Below are positions 55,701 to 64,000 of a DNA stretch of 64,000 nt, piece by piece. The stretch covers positions 4,112,501 to 4,176,500 of the forward strand of contig NZ_CP012109.1 of assembly GCF_000280925.3 (NCBI RefSeq), written 5' to 3'. The DNA comes from Myxococcus hansupus. Lineage in GTDB: Bacteria; Myxococcota; Myxococcia; Myxococcales; Myxococcaceae. Under the pieces are notes generated by a model. It searched no databases and had not been told where the DNA came from. It was given only the letters and a program-made list of their open reading frames with translations. Each line of letters begins with the position of its first letter. The first letter of the stretch is position 1. The translations under genes and the position numbers were made by a program.

Positions 55701-58700
55701 ACCAACTCGTGCTCCTCCTCCCCCTTCCTCACCAACGTCGCCCTCAGCAGCGGTCCTGTCTCCAGGTTGAACGGGCGTTGGGTTTCCTCGGCAATCCATC
55801 GCGATACCGAGAGGTCTCGGTCGGTCACCGTCGTACTGAAGTCCACCAGCACCAAGGACTGGAGGGGCTCCGCCGCGATGACCTGCACCGGCGCGCCATC
55901 TTCCATCCGGAACGTCGTGCGCAGTGATTCGTGTCGGCGCACCAACTCGCGGAAGCTGGCTTCCAAAGCCGCACCATCCAAGGCCCCCGTGAGCTTCACG
56001 ACCGAAGGCACGTTGTAGAACGCACTGCCCGGCTCCATCTGGTCGAGGAACCAAAGGCGCTGCTGTGCGAACGACAGCGGCAACATCCCGCGGTGCAACA
56101 CCCTCTCGATCGGCGGAGCACGAAGGGCATGCGCGTCTTGACGAGTGGCCTCATCCAAACGGCGAGCCAACGTCTCCACAGTGGGGCACTCAAAAACATC
56201 GCGCAGAGGCAACTCCACGCGGAGCTCATCCCTCACACGTGACACCAATTGCGTCGCGAGCAGCGAGTGTCCACCCAACTCGAAGAAGTCTCCGTCCATC
56301 CCGACCTGGCTGAGGTGCAGGACTTCTTCGAAAATGGCCGCCAGCTTCCGCTCGGTCTCTGTCCGCGGCGCCACGTACTGCGTGCTCGCGGTGCCTTCCG
56401 TGTCCGGGGCAGGCAGCGCCTTGCGATCCACCTTGCCGTTGGGCGTCAGTGGCAGCGACGCCAGCACCACGTACGCCGACGGCACCATGTACTCCGGCAA
56501 CCGCTGTTTCACGTGACTGCGAAGCGTCCCGGCGTCCAACTCGGCGTCATCCTGTGCCGTGACGTACGCCACCAACCGCTTGCCTTCGGCGCCATCCTCA
56601 CGCGCCACCACGACGGCTTCGTTGACGCCCACGGCTTCAGTCAGGGCGGTCTCAATCTCGCCCAGTTCGATGCGGTAGCCACGCACCTTCACCTGCGTGT
56701 CCGCTCGGCCCAGGAACTCCAGCGTCCCATTCCCCATCCACCGCACCACGTCGCCCGTACGGTACAGCCGCTCTCCGTCCCCAAACGGGCTCGGTACGAA
56801 GCGCTCCGCCGTCAACTCCGGCCGCCCCACGTATCCCACCGCCAACCCGTCTCCCCCCACGTACAGCTCGCCCGGCACTCCCACCGGCACCGCGTTCAGG
56901 TGCCCGTCCAACACGTACGTCGTCGTGTTCTTCACGGGCCGGCCAATCGACACCGTCGCGCCAACGTCTTCCGGCTTCTCCATCCGGTGCGTGCTGGAGA
57001 ACGTCGTGTTCTCCGTTGGGCCGTACCCGTTGATGAGCACCTGCCCCGCTGCCAGTCGCTCCTTCACGCGAGACACTGGCAGCGCGTCACCGCCAGCGAG
57101 AAGCTGCTTCACCTTCGCCAGCGCCTGCGGCTGCCTCGCCTGCATCTGCTCGAAGAGCGCTGCTGTCAGCCACAGTGACGTCACCGACGCCTCTTCCAGC
57201 TTCCGTCCCAACTCCTCTAGCGACGGCGTCCCCGCCGGGTACACCACCAGCTTCGCCCCATGCAGCAGCGCGCCCCAGAGTTCCAGCGTCGACGCGTCGA
57301 ACGAAATCGGCGCCAACTGCAGCCACACTTCTTCCGGACCGAAGTGCGCGAAGTCCGTCCCCAGCACCAGCCGCGTCACCGCTCGGTGCGGCACGCCCAC
57401 GCCCTTCGGCTTCCCCGTACTTCCCGACGTGAACATCACGTACGCCAGGTTTCCACCACCCACGCTCGGACTCGGGTTGCTCTCCGGCTGCGTCGCGATG
57501 AGCGCATCCCACTCCGTGTCCACGCTCACCACCAACTCGCCGCCCGCCGCCACTTCGTCCGCCAGCCGCTCCTGCGCCACCAGCAGCGCCACCCCGGCCT
57601 CCCGCTTCATCCACGCGAGCCTCTCCAGCGGGTAGCTCGCATCCAGCGGCACGTACACTCCCCCCGCCTTCAGGATGCCCAGCACGCTCACCACCAACTC
57701 CAGCGAGCGCTCCACGCACAGCCCCACCCTCACCTCTGGCCCCACCCCCATGCCCCTCAGGTGGTGCGCCAACTGATTCGCTCGGCGGTTCAGCTCCCCG
57801 TACGTCAGCCGCTCGCCCTCGTACTCCGCCGCCACCGCCTCCGGCGTCTTCTCCACCTGCTGCTCGAAAAGCGCGCCCAAGCTGGCATCGCGCGGGTACA
57901 CCACCACCGCACCGCTCCACTCCTTCACCACCCGCTGCTGCTCTTCACGCCCCATCAGCGACAGTTCCGACAGCCGCGCTTCAGGCTCGGAGATCGCCGT
58001 CTCCAGCAGCGTCCGCAGGTGCTGAACCAGCCGGCGCACGGTCTGTGCTTCGAACAAGTCAGTGTTGTAGTTGGCCGCCACCACGACGCCATGGGGCACA
58101 TCCTCCACCATCAGTGACAGGTCGAACTTGGACGTCGTTCCCTCGGGCTCAACGCCCGTCAGCGTCAGACCCGCCGTGAGGTTCAGCTTCGTGACGGGCG
58201 TGTTCTGCAGCGTCAACGTCACCTGGAACAGGGGGCTGCGGCTCAGGTCACGCTCGGGCTGGAGTTCCTCCACCAGCTTCTCGAACGGCACTTCCTGGTG
58301 CGCGTATGCCCCCAGCGTCACCTCACGGACCTGCCGCAACAGCTCGCGGAAGCTCTGGGCCGGGGTCACATGCGTTCTCAGCACGAGCATGTTCGCGAAG
58401 AAGCCGATCAGCCCTTCAGTCGCCCCTTGGGTACGTCCCGCGATCGGCGCGCCGACGCAAACGTCCTCCTGCCCGGCATGGCGAGACAGCACCACCTGGA
58501 AGGCCGCGAGCAGCACCATGAAGGGCGTTGCGCCCTCACGCCTGCCGAATACCTCCATGTCGCGCCAGATGGGCTTGGGCCACGTTTCCTGGTGCAGGGC
58601 TCCGCTGTACGTCTGGACCACGGGCCTTGCCTTGTCGGTGGGCAACTCCAGCGCCGCGGGAGCGCCCTGCAGACGTTGCCGCCAATAGGCGAGCTGCGCC

Positions 58701-61700
58701 TCCAGCACCTCGCCCTGCAGCCAGTCTCGCTGCCACACGGCATAGTCCGGGTACTGCACTGCCAGCGCAGGCAGCGGTGACGGGCGACCTTGAGAAAAGG
58801 CCTCGTACAACGCCGCGGCTTCGCGGACGAGCACGCCCATCGACCAACCATCCGACACGATGTGGTGCATCATCAACACCAGCAGGTGCTCGTGCTCCCC
58901 GGTCCGCAACAACAAGGGCCGCAGCAACGGACCCTTCTCCAGATTGAAGGGCCGAATCGCCTCCGCTTCGACCCGGCGCCGAGCCGCCTGCGCGGCGTCG
59001 GGCAGCCCACTCAAATCCTCCACCGTCACAGCCACGCGTCCGGCGGGCGCGATGACCTGCACCGGCGACCCACCGTCGGCGCGGAACGTCGTCCGCAGGG
59101 CCTCATGGCGGCCGACAAGGGCTTCGAAGCTCCGCTCCAGGGCGTCCACGTCGAGCGCCCCCGACAACGTGACCACCGCCGGCACGTTGTAGAAGGCGCT
59201 CCCTGGCACGAGCTGTTCCAGGAACCACAGCCGCTGCTGTGCGAACGACAGCGGCACGACACCGCCGCGTCCCTCCCGAGGCTTCAACGGCGGCGTCACG
59301 ACGCCGGCCCCGTCGCGCACCCACCGGTCGACCCGCTCGGCGAGCGCGGACACCGTGGGCGCTTCGAACAGGTCTCTCAGCGGAAGCTCGATGCCGAAGG
59401 CACCACGCACCCGGGAGATGGCCTGCGTCGCCAACAGCGAGTGCCCTCCCAGTTCGAAGAAGCCGCTGTGAATCCCCACCCGCTCGAGCCCCAGCACCTC
59501 CGCGAACAGGCCCGCCAGCAGCTCCTCCGTGGCGGTACGCGGCGTGGCAATGGAATCGGTGGCCACGGCTTGGAGCTCGGGCACGGGCAATGCCGCGCGG
59601 TTCACCTTGCCGTTGGGCGTGAGTGGCAGCGCCTCCAGCACCACCAGGGCTCTCGGAATCATGTATTCGGGAAGCGACTGGCCCAGGAAGTCACGAAGCG
59701 ACTCGGCTTCCACCGCATGACCAGGCTTCGGCACGGCGTAGCCCACCAGGCGCTTGCCATCCGTCGCGCTCTCATGCGCCACCACGACCGCCTCGCGAAC
59801 CGAGGGGTGCCGTTCCAGCGCCGCTTCCACCTCGCCCAGCTCCACGCGATAGCCGCGGACCTTGAGCTGGTAGTCCATGCGGCCGAGGAACTCCACGCGG
59901 CCATCCGCCAGCACGCGGGCCCGGTCTCCCGTGCGGTACATCCGCGCGCCCGGCACGTCCGCATACGCATCTGGCACGAAGCGTTCCGCCGTCAGGTCCG
60001 GCCGGCCCAGGTAGCCGCGTCCCACGGTGCTTCCGCCAATGCACAGCTCACCTGGGACACCGACGGGCACCGGCCGCAGGTGCGCATCCAGGACGTAGAC
60101 GCGCGCATCGGGAATGGGCCGGCCCAGCGGCACGGCGGCCGACAGACGCCCCTCGGGTCCTCGCTCCACCTGGAGCGTGAGCACGCCCACCGTCGTCTCG
60201 GAAGGTCCGTAGTGGTTGAACACCACCAGCCCCGGCGCCAGGGCATGAATCCGGTCCATCAGCGACCAATCCGACGCGTCACCGCCCAGGACCAGGCGTT
60301 GCCGTGGCAGGACACGCTCGGGCTTCCCGGACGCGAGAAGCGCCTCCAGGTGCGCGGGTACGATCTTCAGGCAGTCCACCGCCTCTTGCTCGAAGAGCGC
60401 GGCCAGCGAAGAAGGGTCCGCTGCCCGGTCGCGTGAGACGAGGTGCAACGCACCGCCTCGGCACAGCGTGGGGAACACAGCGGTATGACCCAGGTCCGCG
60501 GCCAACGTGGACACGGAGGCGAAGGAGGCTCCCTCAGGCAGGTCCAGCCGGCGCGACACGCCTTCGACGTAATGGACGAGCTGCCGGTGTTCGATGGCAA
60601 CGCCCTTCGGCCGTCCCGTGGAGCCGGAGGTGAAGATGACGTAGGCCAGGTTCTCCGGCGCCGCGAGCGGAGCGGGGTTGAGCTCACTCCACGCCGCCCA
60701 GGCTGAAGCATCCGAGTCCACGCAGACCACGGCGCCCGCATCCCACGCCAGCGTCTCCGCCAGCTTGGACTGTGTGACGAGCACCCGTGCCCCCGCGTCC
60801 GCGAGCACGTTTCGGAGGCGCTCGGCCGGAGACGTGACATCCAGCGGGACGTACGCACCGCCCGCCTTGAGGATGCCCCACAGGCCCACCAGGGCGCTGG
60901 CCGAGCGGTCCAGGTAGAGCCCCACCGAGACGTCCGGGCCCACGCCCAGCGAACGCAGGTGGTGCGCCAGTTGATTGGCCCGGCGGTTCAGTGCGTCGTA
61001 CGTCAGCCGAGAATCCTCGGCGACGACGGCGACGGCTGTCGGCGTCCTCGCGGCCTGAGCCTCGAAGAGCGCATGGATGGTGCCGGGCACCAGCTCCGTG
61101 CGCGTGTCGTTCCATTCCACGAGGAGACGGCGCTGCTCCGCCGCGTCCAAGAGCGGCAGCGCGTCCACTCGCGCATCCGGCGTCCGCAGCGCCCCCTCCA
61201 GCAACACACGGAAGTGGCCTACCAACCGGTCCAGGGTTCCGGATGCGAAGAGGTCGGTGTTGTACACGACCAGGACCGACAGGCCATGCGGCGTCTCCGT
61301 CAGCTCCAAGGTCAGGTCGAACTTCGAGGTGCCGGACTCACCGGCCATCCCTTCCAGTGACAGGTCCGGCAAGTGCATCTGCACCGCGGGCGTGTTCTGA
61401 AGGATGAACATGACCTGGAACAGCGGGTTGCGGCTGAGGTCACGGCCCGGCTGAAGCTCCTCCACCAGACGCTCAAAGGGAATGTCCTGATGCGCATACG
61501 CGCCCAGCGTTCGCTCTCGGACCTGGGCCAACAGCGAACGGAACGTCGGGTTGCCCGCGAAGCGAGCCCTCAAGACCAGGGTGTTGACGAAGAAGCCGAT
61601 CAGCCCCTCCGTTTCCCCCCGGTTCCGGTTCGCGATGGGCGAGCCCACGCAGAGATCTTCCTGGCCCGAGTACCGCGACAGCACCGTCTGGAACGCCGCC

Positions 61701-64000
61701 AGCAACACCATGAACGGCGTGGCGCCTTCTCGATGCGCCAGCGCCTTCACCGAGTCCCACAGCTCGCTCGGCCATTGGGTGTGTTGGCTGGCGCCACGGA
61801 ACGTCTGAATGGCTGGACGCGGTTTGTCGGTCGGCAACTCCAGCGCCTTCGGTGCGCCCTGGAGCTGATCCTTCCACCAACCGAGCTGTGACTGCAGCAC
61901 TTCGCCTTGCAGCCAGTTGCGCTGCCAGACGGCGTAATCGACGTACTGAAGCGGCAGCTCCGGCAAGGCGGCGGGCCGGCCCTGCGTGAATGCGTCGTAG
62001 AGCGCCACGACTTCGCGGACGAGCACACCCATCGACCAGCCGTCCGACACGATGTGGTGCATTACCAGCACCAGCACGTGCTCCTGCTCGCTCAGCTTCA
62101 GCAACGCCGTGCGCAGCAGCGGGCCTTGGGTGAGTTCGAATGAAGCCCCTGCGATCTGATGGATGCGCAGTTCGGCCTCGGCGGTCCTTTGCGCCTCGGG
62201 CAGGCTGCTCAGGTCCTCGACCTGGAGCCTCAGCGACGCCTCGGATGCGATGACCTGCACCGGGGCTCCATCCACCTCCTGGAACGTCGTCCGCAGGGAT
62301 TCATGACGCTGCACCAGCGACGCGAAGGCCTGCTCCAGTGCATCGACCCGGACCGTCCCCTTCAGCTTCACGGCGATCGGGATGTTGTAGGAGGTCCCTC
62401 CAGGTTCGAGCTGGTCGAGGAACCACAGGCGCTGCTGCGCGAACGACAACGGCAGGGAGCCGGTTCGAGGAACTCGCGTCGGAGCTGACACCTGAAGCGC
62501 GTTCCTGCCGGGAATTGCCACTTCGAGCCGCTGGGCGAGCTTCTCGACCGTGGGCGTTTCGAAGACATCCCTCAGCGGCAACTCCACATGGAAGGCCTCG
62601 CGTACGCGAGACACCAACTGGGTCGCCAACAGCGAATGCCCTCCCAACTCGAAGAAGTCGCCGTCCAAGCCGACGTGCTCAACGCGAAGCACTTCCTCGA
62701 AGATGGCCGCCAGCTTCATCTCGGCCTCCGTTCGTGGCGCGGCGAATCGCGAACTTGTCGTACCTCCTGCGTCCGGGGCATGCAGCGCCTTTCGGTTCAC
62801 CTTGCCGTTGGGCGTCAGTGGCAGCGACTCCAGCACCACGTACGCCGACGGCACCATGTACTCCGGCAACCGCTGCTTCACGTGACTGCGCAGCCCGCTG
62901 GCGTCCAACTCAGCGCCGTCTTGCGCCGTGACGTACGCCACCAACCGCTTGCCTTCGGCGCCATCCTCACGCGCCAGCACCACTGTTTCGTTGACACCCG
63001 GGTGCGTCGCCAGCGCCGCTTCGACTTCGCCCAACTCGATGCGGTACCCGCGCACCTTCACCTGCGTGTCCGCTCGGCCCAGGAACTCCAACGTCCCGTT
63101 CCCCAGCCACCGCACCACGTCGCCCGTACGGTACAGCCGCTCTCCGTCCCCAAACGGGCTCGGTACGAAGCGCTCCGCCGTCAACTCCGGCCGCCCCACG
63201 TACCCCACCGCCAACCCGTCTCCTCCCACGTACAGCTCGCCCGGCACTCCCACCGGCACCGCGTTCAGGTGCCCGTCCAACACGTACGTCGTCGTGTTCT
63301 TCACGGGCCGACCAATCGACACCGTCGCGCCCACGTCCTCCGGCTTCTCCATCCGGTGCGTGCTGGAGAACGTCGTGTTCTCCGTTGGGCCGTACCCGTT
63401 GATGAGCACCTGCCCCGCAGCCAGCCGTTCCTTCACTCGCGATACCGGCAGTGCGTCACCGCCAGCGAGAAGCTGCTTCACCTTCGCCAGCGCCTGCGGC
63501 TGCCTCGCCTGCATCTGCTCGAACAGCGCCGCCGTCAGCCACAGCGACGTGACCTCAGTCTCTTCCAGCTTCCGGCCCAGCTCCTCCAGCGACGGCGTCC
63601 CCGCCGGGTACACCACCAGCTTCGCTCCGTGCAGCAGCGCGCCCCACACCTCCAACGTCGACGCGTCGAACGAAATCGGCGCCAACTGCAGCCACACTTC
63701 CTCCGGACCGAAGTGCGCGAAGTCAGCCCCCAGCACCAGCCGCGTCACCGCTCGGTGCGGCACGCCCACGCCCTTCGGCTTTCCTGTGCTTCCCGACGTG
63801 AACATCACGTACGCCAGGTTGTCTCCACCTACCAACGGGCTCGGGTTGCTCTCCGGCTGCGTCGCGATGAGCGTGTCCCATTCCGTATCCACGCTCACCA
63901 CCAACTCGCCGCCCGCCGCCACCTCGTCCGCCAGCCGCTCCTGCGCCACCAGCAGCGCCACCCCGGCCTCGCGCTTCATCCACGCAAGCCTCTCCAGCGG
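47627..64000 (-). CDS. Giant non-ribosomal peptide synthetase, 5'-partial
   Basis: The frame enters from beyond the window (the first codons, PLERLAW, are mid-A domain) and is open for about 5457 codons. It runs A1(partial)-T1, then C-A-T modules 2 to 5, and C6 with most of A6. All C domains have the HHIVSDG or HHIVADG active site and look like the LCL type, with no epimerisation domains. Every T domain has the LGGHSLL phosphopantetheine Ser. At 47696 the frame shifts: GAKLVVYP is followed by RGRRRW instead of AGTPSLEEL and stops at 47627. Confidence 0.93.
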   Translation of the reverse strand, partial: PLERLAWMKREAGVALLVAQERLADEVAAGGELVVSVDTEWDTLIATQPESNPSPLVGGDNLAYVMFTSGSTGKPKGVGVPHRAVTRLVLGADFAHFGPEEVWLQLAPISFDASTLEVWGALLHGAKLVVYPAGTPSLEELGRKLEETEVTSLWLTAALFEQMQARQPQALAKVKQLLAGGDALPVSRVKERLAAGQVLINGYGPTENTTFSSTHRMEKPEDVGATVSIGRPVKNTTTYVLDGHLNAVPVGVPGELYVGGDGLAVGYVGRPELTAERFVPSPFGDGERLYRTGDVVRWLGNGTLEFLGRADTQVKVRGYRIELGEVEAALATHPGVNETVVLAREDGAEGKRLVAYVTAQDGAELDASGLRSHVKQRLPEYMVPSAYVVLESLPLTPNGKVNRKALHAPDAGGTTSSRFAAPRTEAEMKLAAIFEEVLRVEHVGLDGDFFELGGHSLLATQLVSRVREAFHVELPLRDVFETPTVEKLAQRLEVAIPGRNALQVSAPTRVPRTGSLPLSFAQQRLWFLDQLEPGGTSYNIPIAVKLKGTVRVDALEQAFASLVQRHESLRTTFQEVDGAPVQVIASEASLRLQVEDLSSLPEAQRTAEAELRIHQIAGASFELTQGPLLRTALLKLSEQEHVLVLVMHHIVSDGWSMGVLVREVVALYDAFTQGRPAALPELPLQYVDYAVWQRNWLQGEVLQSQLGWWKDQLQGAPKALELPTDKPRPAIQTFRGASQHTQWPSELWDSVKALAHREGATPFMVLLAAFQTVLSRYSGQEDLCVGSPIANRNRGETEGLIGFFVNTLVLRARFAGNPTFRSLLAQVRERTLGAYAHQDIPFERLVEELQPGRDLSRNPLFQVMFILQNTPAVQMHLPDLSLEGMAGESGTSKFDLTLELTETPHGLSVLVVYNTDLFASGTLDRLVGHFRVLLEGALRTPDARVDALPLLDAAEQRRLLVEWNDTRTELVPGTIHALFEAQAARTPTAVAVVAEDSRLTYDALNRRANQLAHHLRSLGVGPDVSVGLYLDRSASALVGLWGILKAGGAYVPLDVTSPAERLRNVLADAGARVLVTQSKLAETLAWDAGAVVCVDSDASAWAAWSELNPAPLAAPENLAYVIFTSGSTGRPKGVAIEHRQLVHYVEGVSRRLDLPEGASFASVSTLAADLGHTAVFPTLCRGGALHLVSRDRAADPSSLAALFEQEAVDCLKIVPAHLEALLASGKPERVLPRQRLVLGGDASDWSLMDRIHALAPGLVVFNHYGPSETTVGVLTLQVERGPEGRLSAAVPLGRPIPDARVYVLDAHLRPVPVGVPGELCIGGSTVGRGYLGRPDLTAERFVPDAYADVPGARMYRTGDRARVLADGRVEFLGRMDYQLKVRGYRVELGEVEAALERHPSVREAVVVAHESATDGKRLVGYAVPKPGHAVEAESLRDFLGQSLPEYMIPRALVVLEALPLTPNGKVNRAALPVPELQAVATDSIATPRTATEELLAGLFAEVLGLERVGIHSGFFELGGHSLLATQAISRVRGAFGIELPLRDLFEAPTVSALAERVDRWVRDGAGVVTPPLKPREGRGGVVPLSFAQQRLWFLEQLVPGSAFYNVPAVVTLSGALDVDALERSFEALVGRHEALRTTFRADGGSPVQVIAPAGRVAVTVEDLSGLPDAAQAARRRVEAEAIRPFNLEKGPLLRPLLLRTGEHEHLLVLMMHHIVSDGWSMGVLVREAAALYEAFSQGRPSPLPALAVQYPDYAVWQRDWLQGEVLEAQLAYWRQRLQGAPAALELPTDKARPVVQTYSGALHQETWPKPIWRDMEVFGRREGATPFMVLLAAFQVVLSRHAGQEDVCVGAPIAGRTQGATEGLIGFFANMLVLRTHVTPAQSFRELLRQVREVTLGAYAHQEVPFEKLVEELQPERDLSRSPLFQVTLTLQNTPVTKLNLTAGLTLTGVEPEGTTSKFDLSLMVEDVPHGVVVAANYNTDLFEAQTVRRLVQHLRTLLETAISEPEARLSELSLMGREEQQRVVKEWSGAVVVYPRDASLGALFEQQVEKTPEAVAAEYEGERLTYGELNRRANQLAHHLRGMGVGPEVRVGLCVERSLELVVSVLGILKAGGVYVPLDASYPLERLAWMKREAGVALLVAQERLADEVAAGGELVVSVDTEWDALIATQPESNPSPSVGGGNLAYVMFTSGSTGKPKGVGVPHRAVTRLVLGTDFAHFGPEEVWLQLAPISFDASTLELWGALLHGAKLVVYPAGTPSLEELGRKLEEASVTSLWLTAALFEQMQARQPQALAKVKQLLAGGDALPVSRVKERLAAGQVLINGYGPTENTTFSSTHRMEKPEDVGATVSIGRPVKNTTTYVLDGHLNAVPVGVPGELYVGGDGLAVGYVGRPELTAERFVPSPFGDGERLYRTGDVVRWMGNGTLEFLGRADTQVKVRGYRIELGEIETALTEAVGVNEAVVVAREDGAEGKRLVAYVTAQDDAELDAGTLRSHVKQRLPEYMVPSAYVVLASLPLTPNGKVDRKALPAPDTEGTASTQYVAPRTETERKLAAIFEEVLHLSQVGMDGDFFELGGHSLLATQLVSRVRDELRVELPLRDVFECPTVETLARRLDEATRQDAHALRAPPIERVLHRGMLPLSFAQQRLWFLDQMEPGSAFYNVPSVVKLTGALDGAALEASFRELVRRHESLRTTFRMEDGAPVQVIAAEPLQSLVLVDFSTTVTDRDLSVSRWIAEETQRPFNLETGPLLRATLVRKGEEEHELVVVMHHIVSDGWSMGILVKEWVGLYGAYKEGRESPLAELPVQYGDYAVWQREWLKGEVLEGQLGYWRKALEGAPGALELPTDKPRPGVQRYRGGTTGLEWPKALWGEVKGLAQREGATPFMVLLAAFQVVLSRHAGQEEVCVGTAIANRTRGETEGLIGFFVNTLVLRGKVDGRKSFRELVREAREETLGAYAHQEVPFERVVEELAPERDMSRSPLFQVMLVLQNAPGGEVSLPGLKVEAAESAGRTSKFELTLGVGETSEGGLSGALEYNSDLFEEETVERLLGHLRVLMEAALAEPETRVGELPLMGREEQQAVTAWSGTVAEYPREKSLAELFEAQVGRTPDAVAVAYEGERLTYGELNRRANQLAHHLVSLGVGPEVRVGLCVERSLELVVSVLGILKAGGVYVPLDASYPLNRLAWMSRDADVKVFVGQQWLLRTLRISDVTPRVNVDTEWDALIATQPESNPSPSVGGGNLAYVMFTSGSTGKPKGVGVPHRAVTRLVLGADFAHFGPEEVWLQLAPISFDASTLELWGALLHGAKLVVYPAGTPSLEELGRKLEEASVTSLWLTAALFEQMQARQPQALAKVKQLLAGGDALPVSRVKERLAAGQVLINGYGPTENTTFSSTYRMEKPEDVGATVSIGRPVKNTTTYVLDGHLNAVPVGVPGELYVGGDGLAVGYVGRPELTAERFVPSPFGDGERLYRTGDVVRWLRNGTLEFLGRADAQVKVRGYRIEPGEIEAALTTHPDINEAVVVAREDGAEGKRLVAYVTSQDGAELDAGGLRSHVKQRLPEYMVPSAYVVLESLPLTPNGKVDRKSLPSPGAGERSEGASYEAPRTLTEELLAAIYSQVLGVERIGRTDNFFELGGHSLLATQVVSRIRGTFGIELPLRTLFEASTLAALADSVERVVRAGGVVSAPPLKPRADGSHVLPPSFAQQRLWLLDRMAPGSASYNVPAVLRVHGLLDAEMLQRSFEELVRRHEALRTTFSLRDGKPVQVISAEAPTVFRQVELESIPEALRDVEATQLAALESHRPFDLESGPLLRVTLMRLSEQDHVLVLVMHHIVADGWSMDILVREVAALYEAFSQGRSSPLPALPVQYPDYAVWQREWLQGDVLEAQLAYWKRQLTGASTALGLPTDRPRPPLQSFRGGHLEHHWPKPLWASVKALAQRESATPFMVLLAAYQTLLSKYAGQEDVSVGSPIAGRTHGETEGLIGFFANMLVLRAKVKPEARFLDLLWQVREATLGAYAHQEVPFEKLVEELQPERDLSRSPLFQVTLTLQNTPASAVTLRDGLTLSGMASEGKTSKFELSLVLQEVPDGAVAAANYNSDLFDTETVDRLLSHLQVLLEAAVDAPQTRLGALPLMGREEQQLVVKEWSGARSEYPRDASLSALFEQQVEKTPEAVAAEYEGELLTYGELNRRANQLAHHLRGMGVGPEVRVGLCVERSLELVVSVLGILKAGGVYVPLDASYPLERLAWMKREAGVALLVAQERLADEVAAGGELVVSVDTEWDTLIATQPESNPSPSVGGGNLAYVMFTSGSTGKPKGVGVPHRAVTRLVLGADFAHFGPEEVWLQLAPISFDASTLELWGALLHGAKLVVYPAGTPSLEELGRKLEEASVTSLWLTAALFEQMQARQPQALAKVKQLLAGGDALPVSRVKERLAAGQVLINGYGPTENTTFSSTYRMEKPEDVGATVSIGRPVKNTTTYVLDGHLNAVPVGVPGELYVGGDGLAVGYVGRPELTAERFVPSPFGDGERLYRTGDVVRWLRNGTLEFLGRADAQVKVRGYRIEPGEIEAALTTHPDINEAVVVAREDGAEGKRLVAYVTAQAGAEPEPSALRGYVKQRLPEYMVPSAYVVLESLPLTPNGKVDRAALPAPEARGVDADRFEAPRTETENALAKIFAEVLNVERVSVDGDFFELGGHSLLATQLVSRVRESFQFELPLRDVFESPTVERLARKLSFAERPPAALEAPPLLRASREAALPLSFAQQRLWFLDQMESGSAFYNVPVAVRLTGPLDTHALERSFDALVQRHESLRTTFQSRGGMPVQIVSEAPGIRLDVVDLRAWPEDERAREARRLANAEALRPFNLETGPLLRATLVRKGEEEHELVVVMHHIVSDGWSMGILVKEWVGLYGAYKEGRESPLAELPVQYGDYAVWQREWLKGEVLEGQLGYWRKALEGAPGALELPTDKPRPGVQRYRGGTTGLEWPKALWGEVKGLAQREGATPFMVLLAAFQVVLSRHAGQEEVCVGTAIANRTRGETEGLIGFFVNTLVLRGKVEGRKSFRELVREAREETLGAYAHQEVPFERVVEELAPERDMSRSPLFQVMLVLQNAPGGEVSLPGLKVEAAESAGRTSKFELTLGVGETSEGGLSGALEYNSDLFEEETVERLLGHLRVLMEAALEEPGTRVGELPLMGREEQQRLVKVWSGAHTDYPRDASVHALFEQQVSRSPSAVAVEYEAQQLTYGELNRRANQLAHHLRALGVGPEVRVGLCVERSLELVVSVLGILKAGGVYVPLDASYPSERIAWMTRESGVMHWVGQQKLLQGVGLDEASHVVRVDTEWEALIATQPESNPSSRVHEDNLAYVMFTSGSTGKPKGVGVPHRAVTRLVLGTDFAHFGPEEVWLQLAPISFDASTLELWGALLHGAKLVVYPRGRRRWRSWAGSWKKRESRRCG
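48415..49415 (-). repeat. C-domain repeat copy 1 (in C6)
   Basis: About 1 kb that matches 54775-55775 (offset 6360 bp, two modules) with roughly ten single-base differences. Confidence 0.82.
49781..52950 (-). other. NRPS module 5: C-A-T, Val-like
   Basis: C5 has [13 protein letters not shown], the only HHIVADG variant, with the catalytic His and Gly kept. Its sequence is closer to C3 than to C4/C6. A5 has code DALWLGGTFK and a core identical to A4. T5 contains [14 protein letters not shown]. Confidence 0.85.
50238..51144 (-). repeat. A-domain repeat copy 1 (in A5)
   Basis: These 907 bp appear identical to 53421-54327 at an offset of 3183 bp, by line-by-line reading. Differences begin at both edges (50237 and 51145). 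It is a candidate gene-conversion tract. Confidence 0.85.
53421..54327 (-). repeat. A-domain repeat copy 2 (in A4)
   Basis: Partner of 50238-51144, covering the A-domain core from the specificity region to the C-terminal subdomain. Confidence 0.85.
54775..55775 (-). repeat. C-domain repeat copy 2 (in C4)
   Basis: Partner of 48415-49415. The flanking C-domain N-terminal parts differ strongly, so only the second half of the C domain was copied. Confidence 0.82.
56131..59309 (-). other. NRPS module 3: C-A-T, Val-like
   Basis: C3 starts [16 protein letters not shown] and its donor/acceptor core has [14 protein letters not shown]3 has [15 protein letters not shown] and code DALWLGGTFK. Its A core is about 97% like A4/A5 by eye. 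T3 contains [14 protein letters not shown]. Confidence 0.83.
59310..62510 (-). other. NRPS module 2: C-A-T, Asp-like
   Basis: C begins [21 protein letters not shown] with HHIVSDG near 62050. The A domain differs from its neighbours: [15 protein letters not shown] replaces the FDAS line, with [20 protein letters not shown] and [13 protein letters not shown]. The derived code DLTKVGHVGK is one residue from the known Asp code DLTKVGHIGK. T2 is [14 protein letters not shown]. This is the only acidic position of the predicted tail. Confidence 0.82.
62511..64000 (-). other. NRPS module 1: A(partial)-T
   Basis: A-domain core from before the window edge: [56 protein letters not shown], then [10 protein letters not shown]. 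The specificity residues read DALWLGGTFK, close to valine codes (DAFWIGGTFK). The T domain has [14 protein letters not shown]. Whether a C domain precedes it cannot be seen. Confidence 0.85.

Larger units (their letters stand above)
52951..56130 (-). other. NRPS module 4: C-A-T, Val-like
   Basis: C4 (about 55770-54781 within it) is almost the same DNA as C6. The A4 core (53421-54327) is identical to that of A5. The linker before A4 core has its own sequence ([16 protein letters not shown]), so the module is a mosaic. Code DALWLGGTFK; T4 is [14 protein letters not shown]. Confidence 0.85.

Overview
The window is GC-rich DNA with dense genes. It looks like the chromosome of a myxobacterium (Myxococcus/Corallococcus type). 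This is inferred from the many exported lipoproteins and secreted hydrolases, a Tox-REase-5/Imm52 polymorphic toxin pair, an ELWxxDGT-repeat protein, a Cys-rich-tailed dipeptidase-like protein and a giant NRPS. No rRNA, tRNA or CRISPR array was seen.

Layout. 0.2-4.1 kb: four exported proteins of unknown role, one with an HExxH zinc-protease motif. 4.1-4.7 kb: a gene-poor stretch with short dispersed repeats. 4.7-9 kb: small proteins, a GGCT-like protein, a GbsR/MarR regulator overlapping a polyprenyl synthase gene with a palindromic operator upstream, and an MFS permease. 9.1-11.2 kb: a secreted M36 metalloprotease. 11.3-23.4 kb: a one-directional heavy-metal efflux cluster with a TlpA-like lipoprotein, three small Cys/His-rich exported proteins, two RND adaptors, two CzcA-type RND pumps and one CzcC/TolC-type outer-membrane protein. 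23.4-27.2 kb: DUF2277, an Imm52 immunity gene, and a Tox-REase-5 toxin gene cut in two by an IS3-family element (25371-26630). Removing the element and one copy of its 3-bp target duplication restores the reading frame.

27.4-42.5 kb is mixed housekeeping and accessory genes: an isochorismatase-like hydrolase, an alpha/beta-hydrolase lipoprotein, an MCP, an AAC(3)-I-like acetyltransferase and an MBL-fold hydrolase. It also holds a Gdx/SugE guanidinium exporter behind a guanidine-III riboswitch, an outer-membrane protein, an FGE-sulfatase-type protein, a CitE/HpcH lyase, proteins of unknown function, a dipeptidase-like protein and an ELWxxDGT lipoprotein.

42.6-64 kb, all on the minus strand, is the C-terminal part of a giant NRPS whose 5' end lies outside the window. 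It shows A(partial)-T, then six C-A-T modules and a terminal thioesterase. Five of seven A domains share the specificity code DALWLGGTFK (valine-like), one reads DLTKVGHVGK (Asp-like) and the last DLFNNALTYK (Ala-like). A one-base deletion near 47696 splits the reading frame inside the sixth A domain. Two pairs of near-identical blocks of about 0.9-1 kb point to recent module duplication or gene conversion. Either the frameshift is real and inactivates the synthetase, or it is an assembly error in repetitive DNA.
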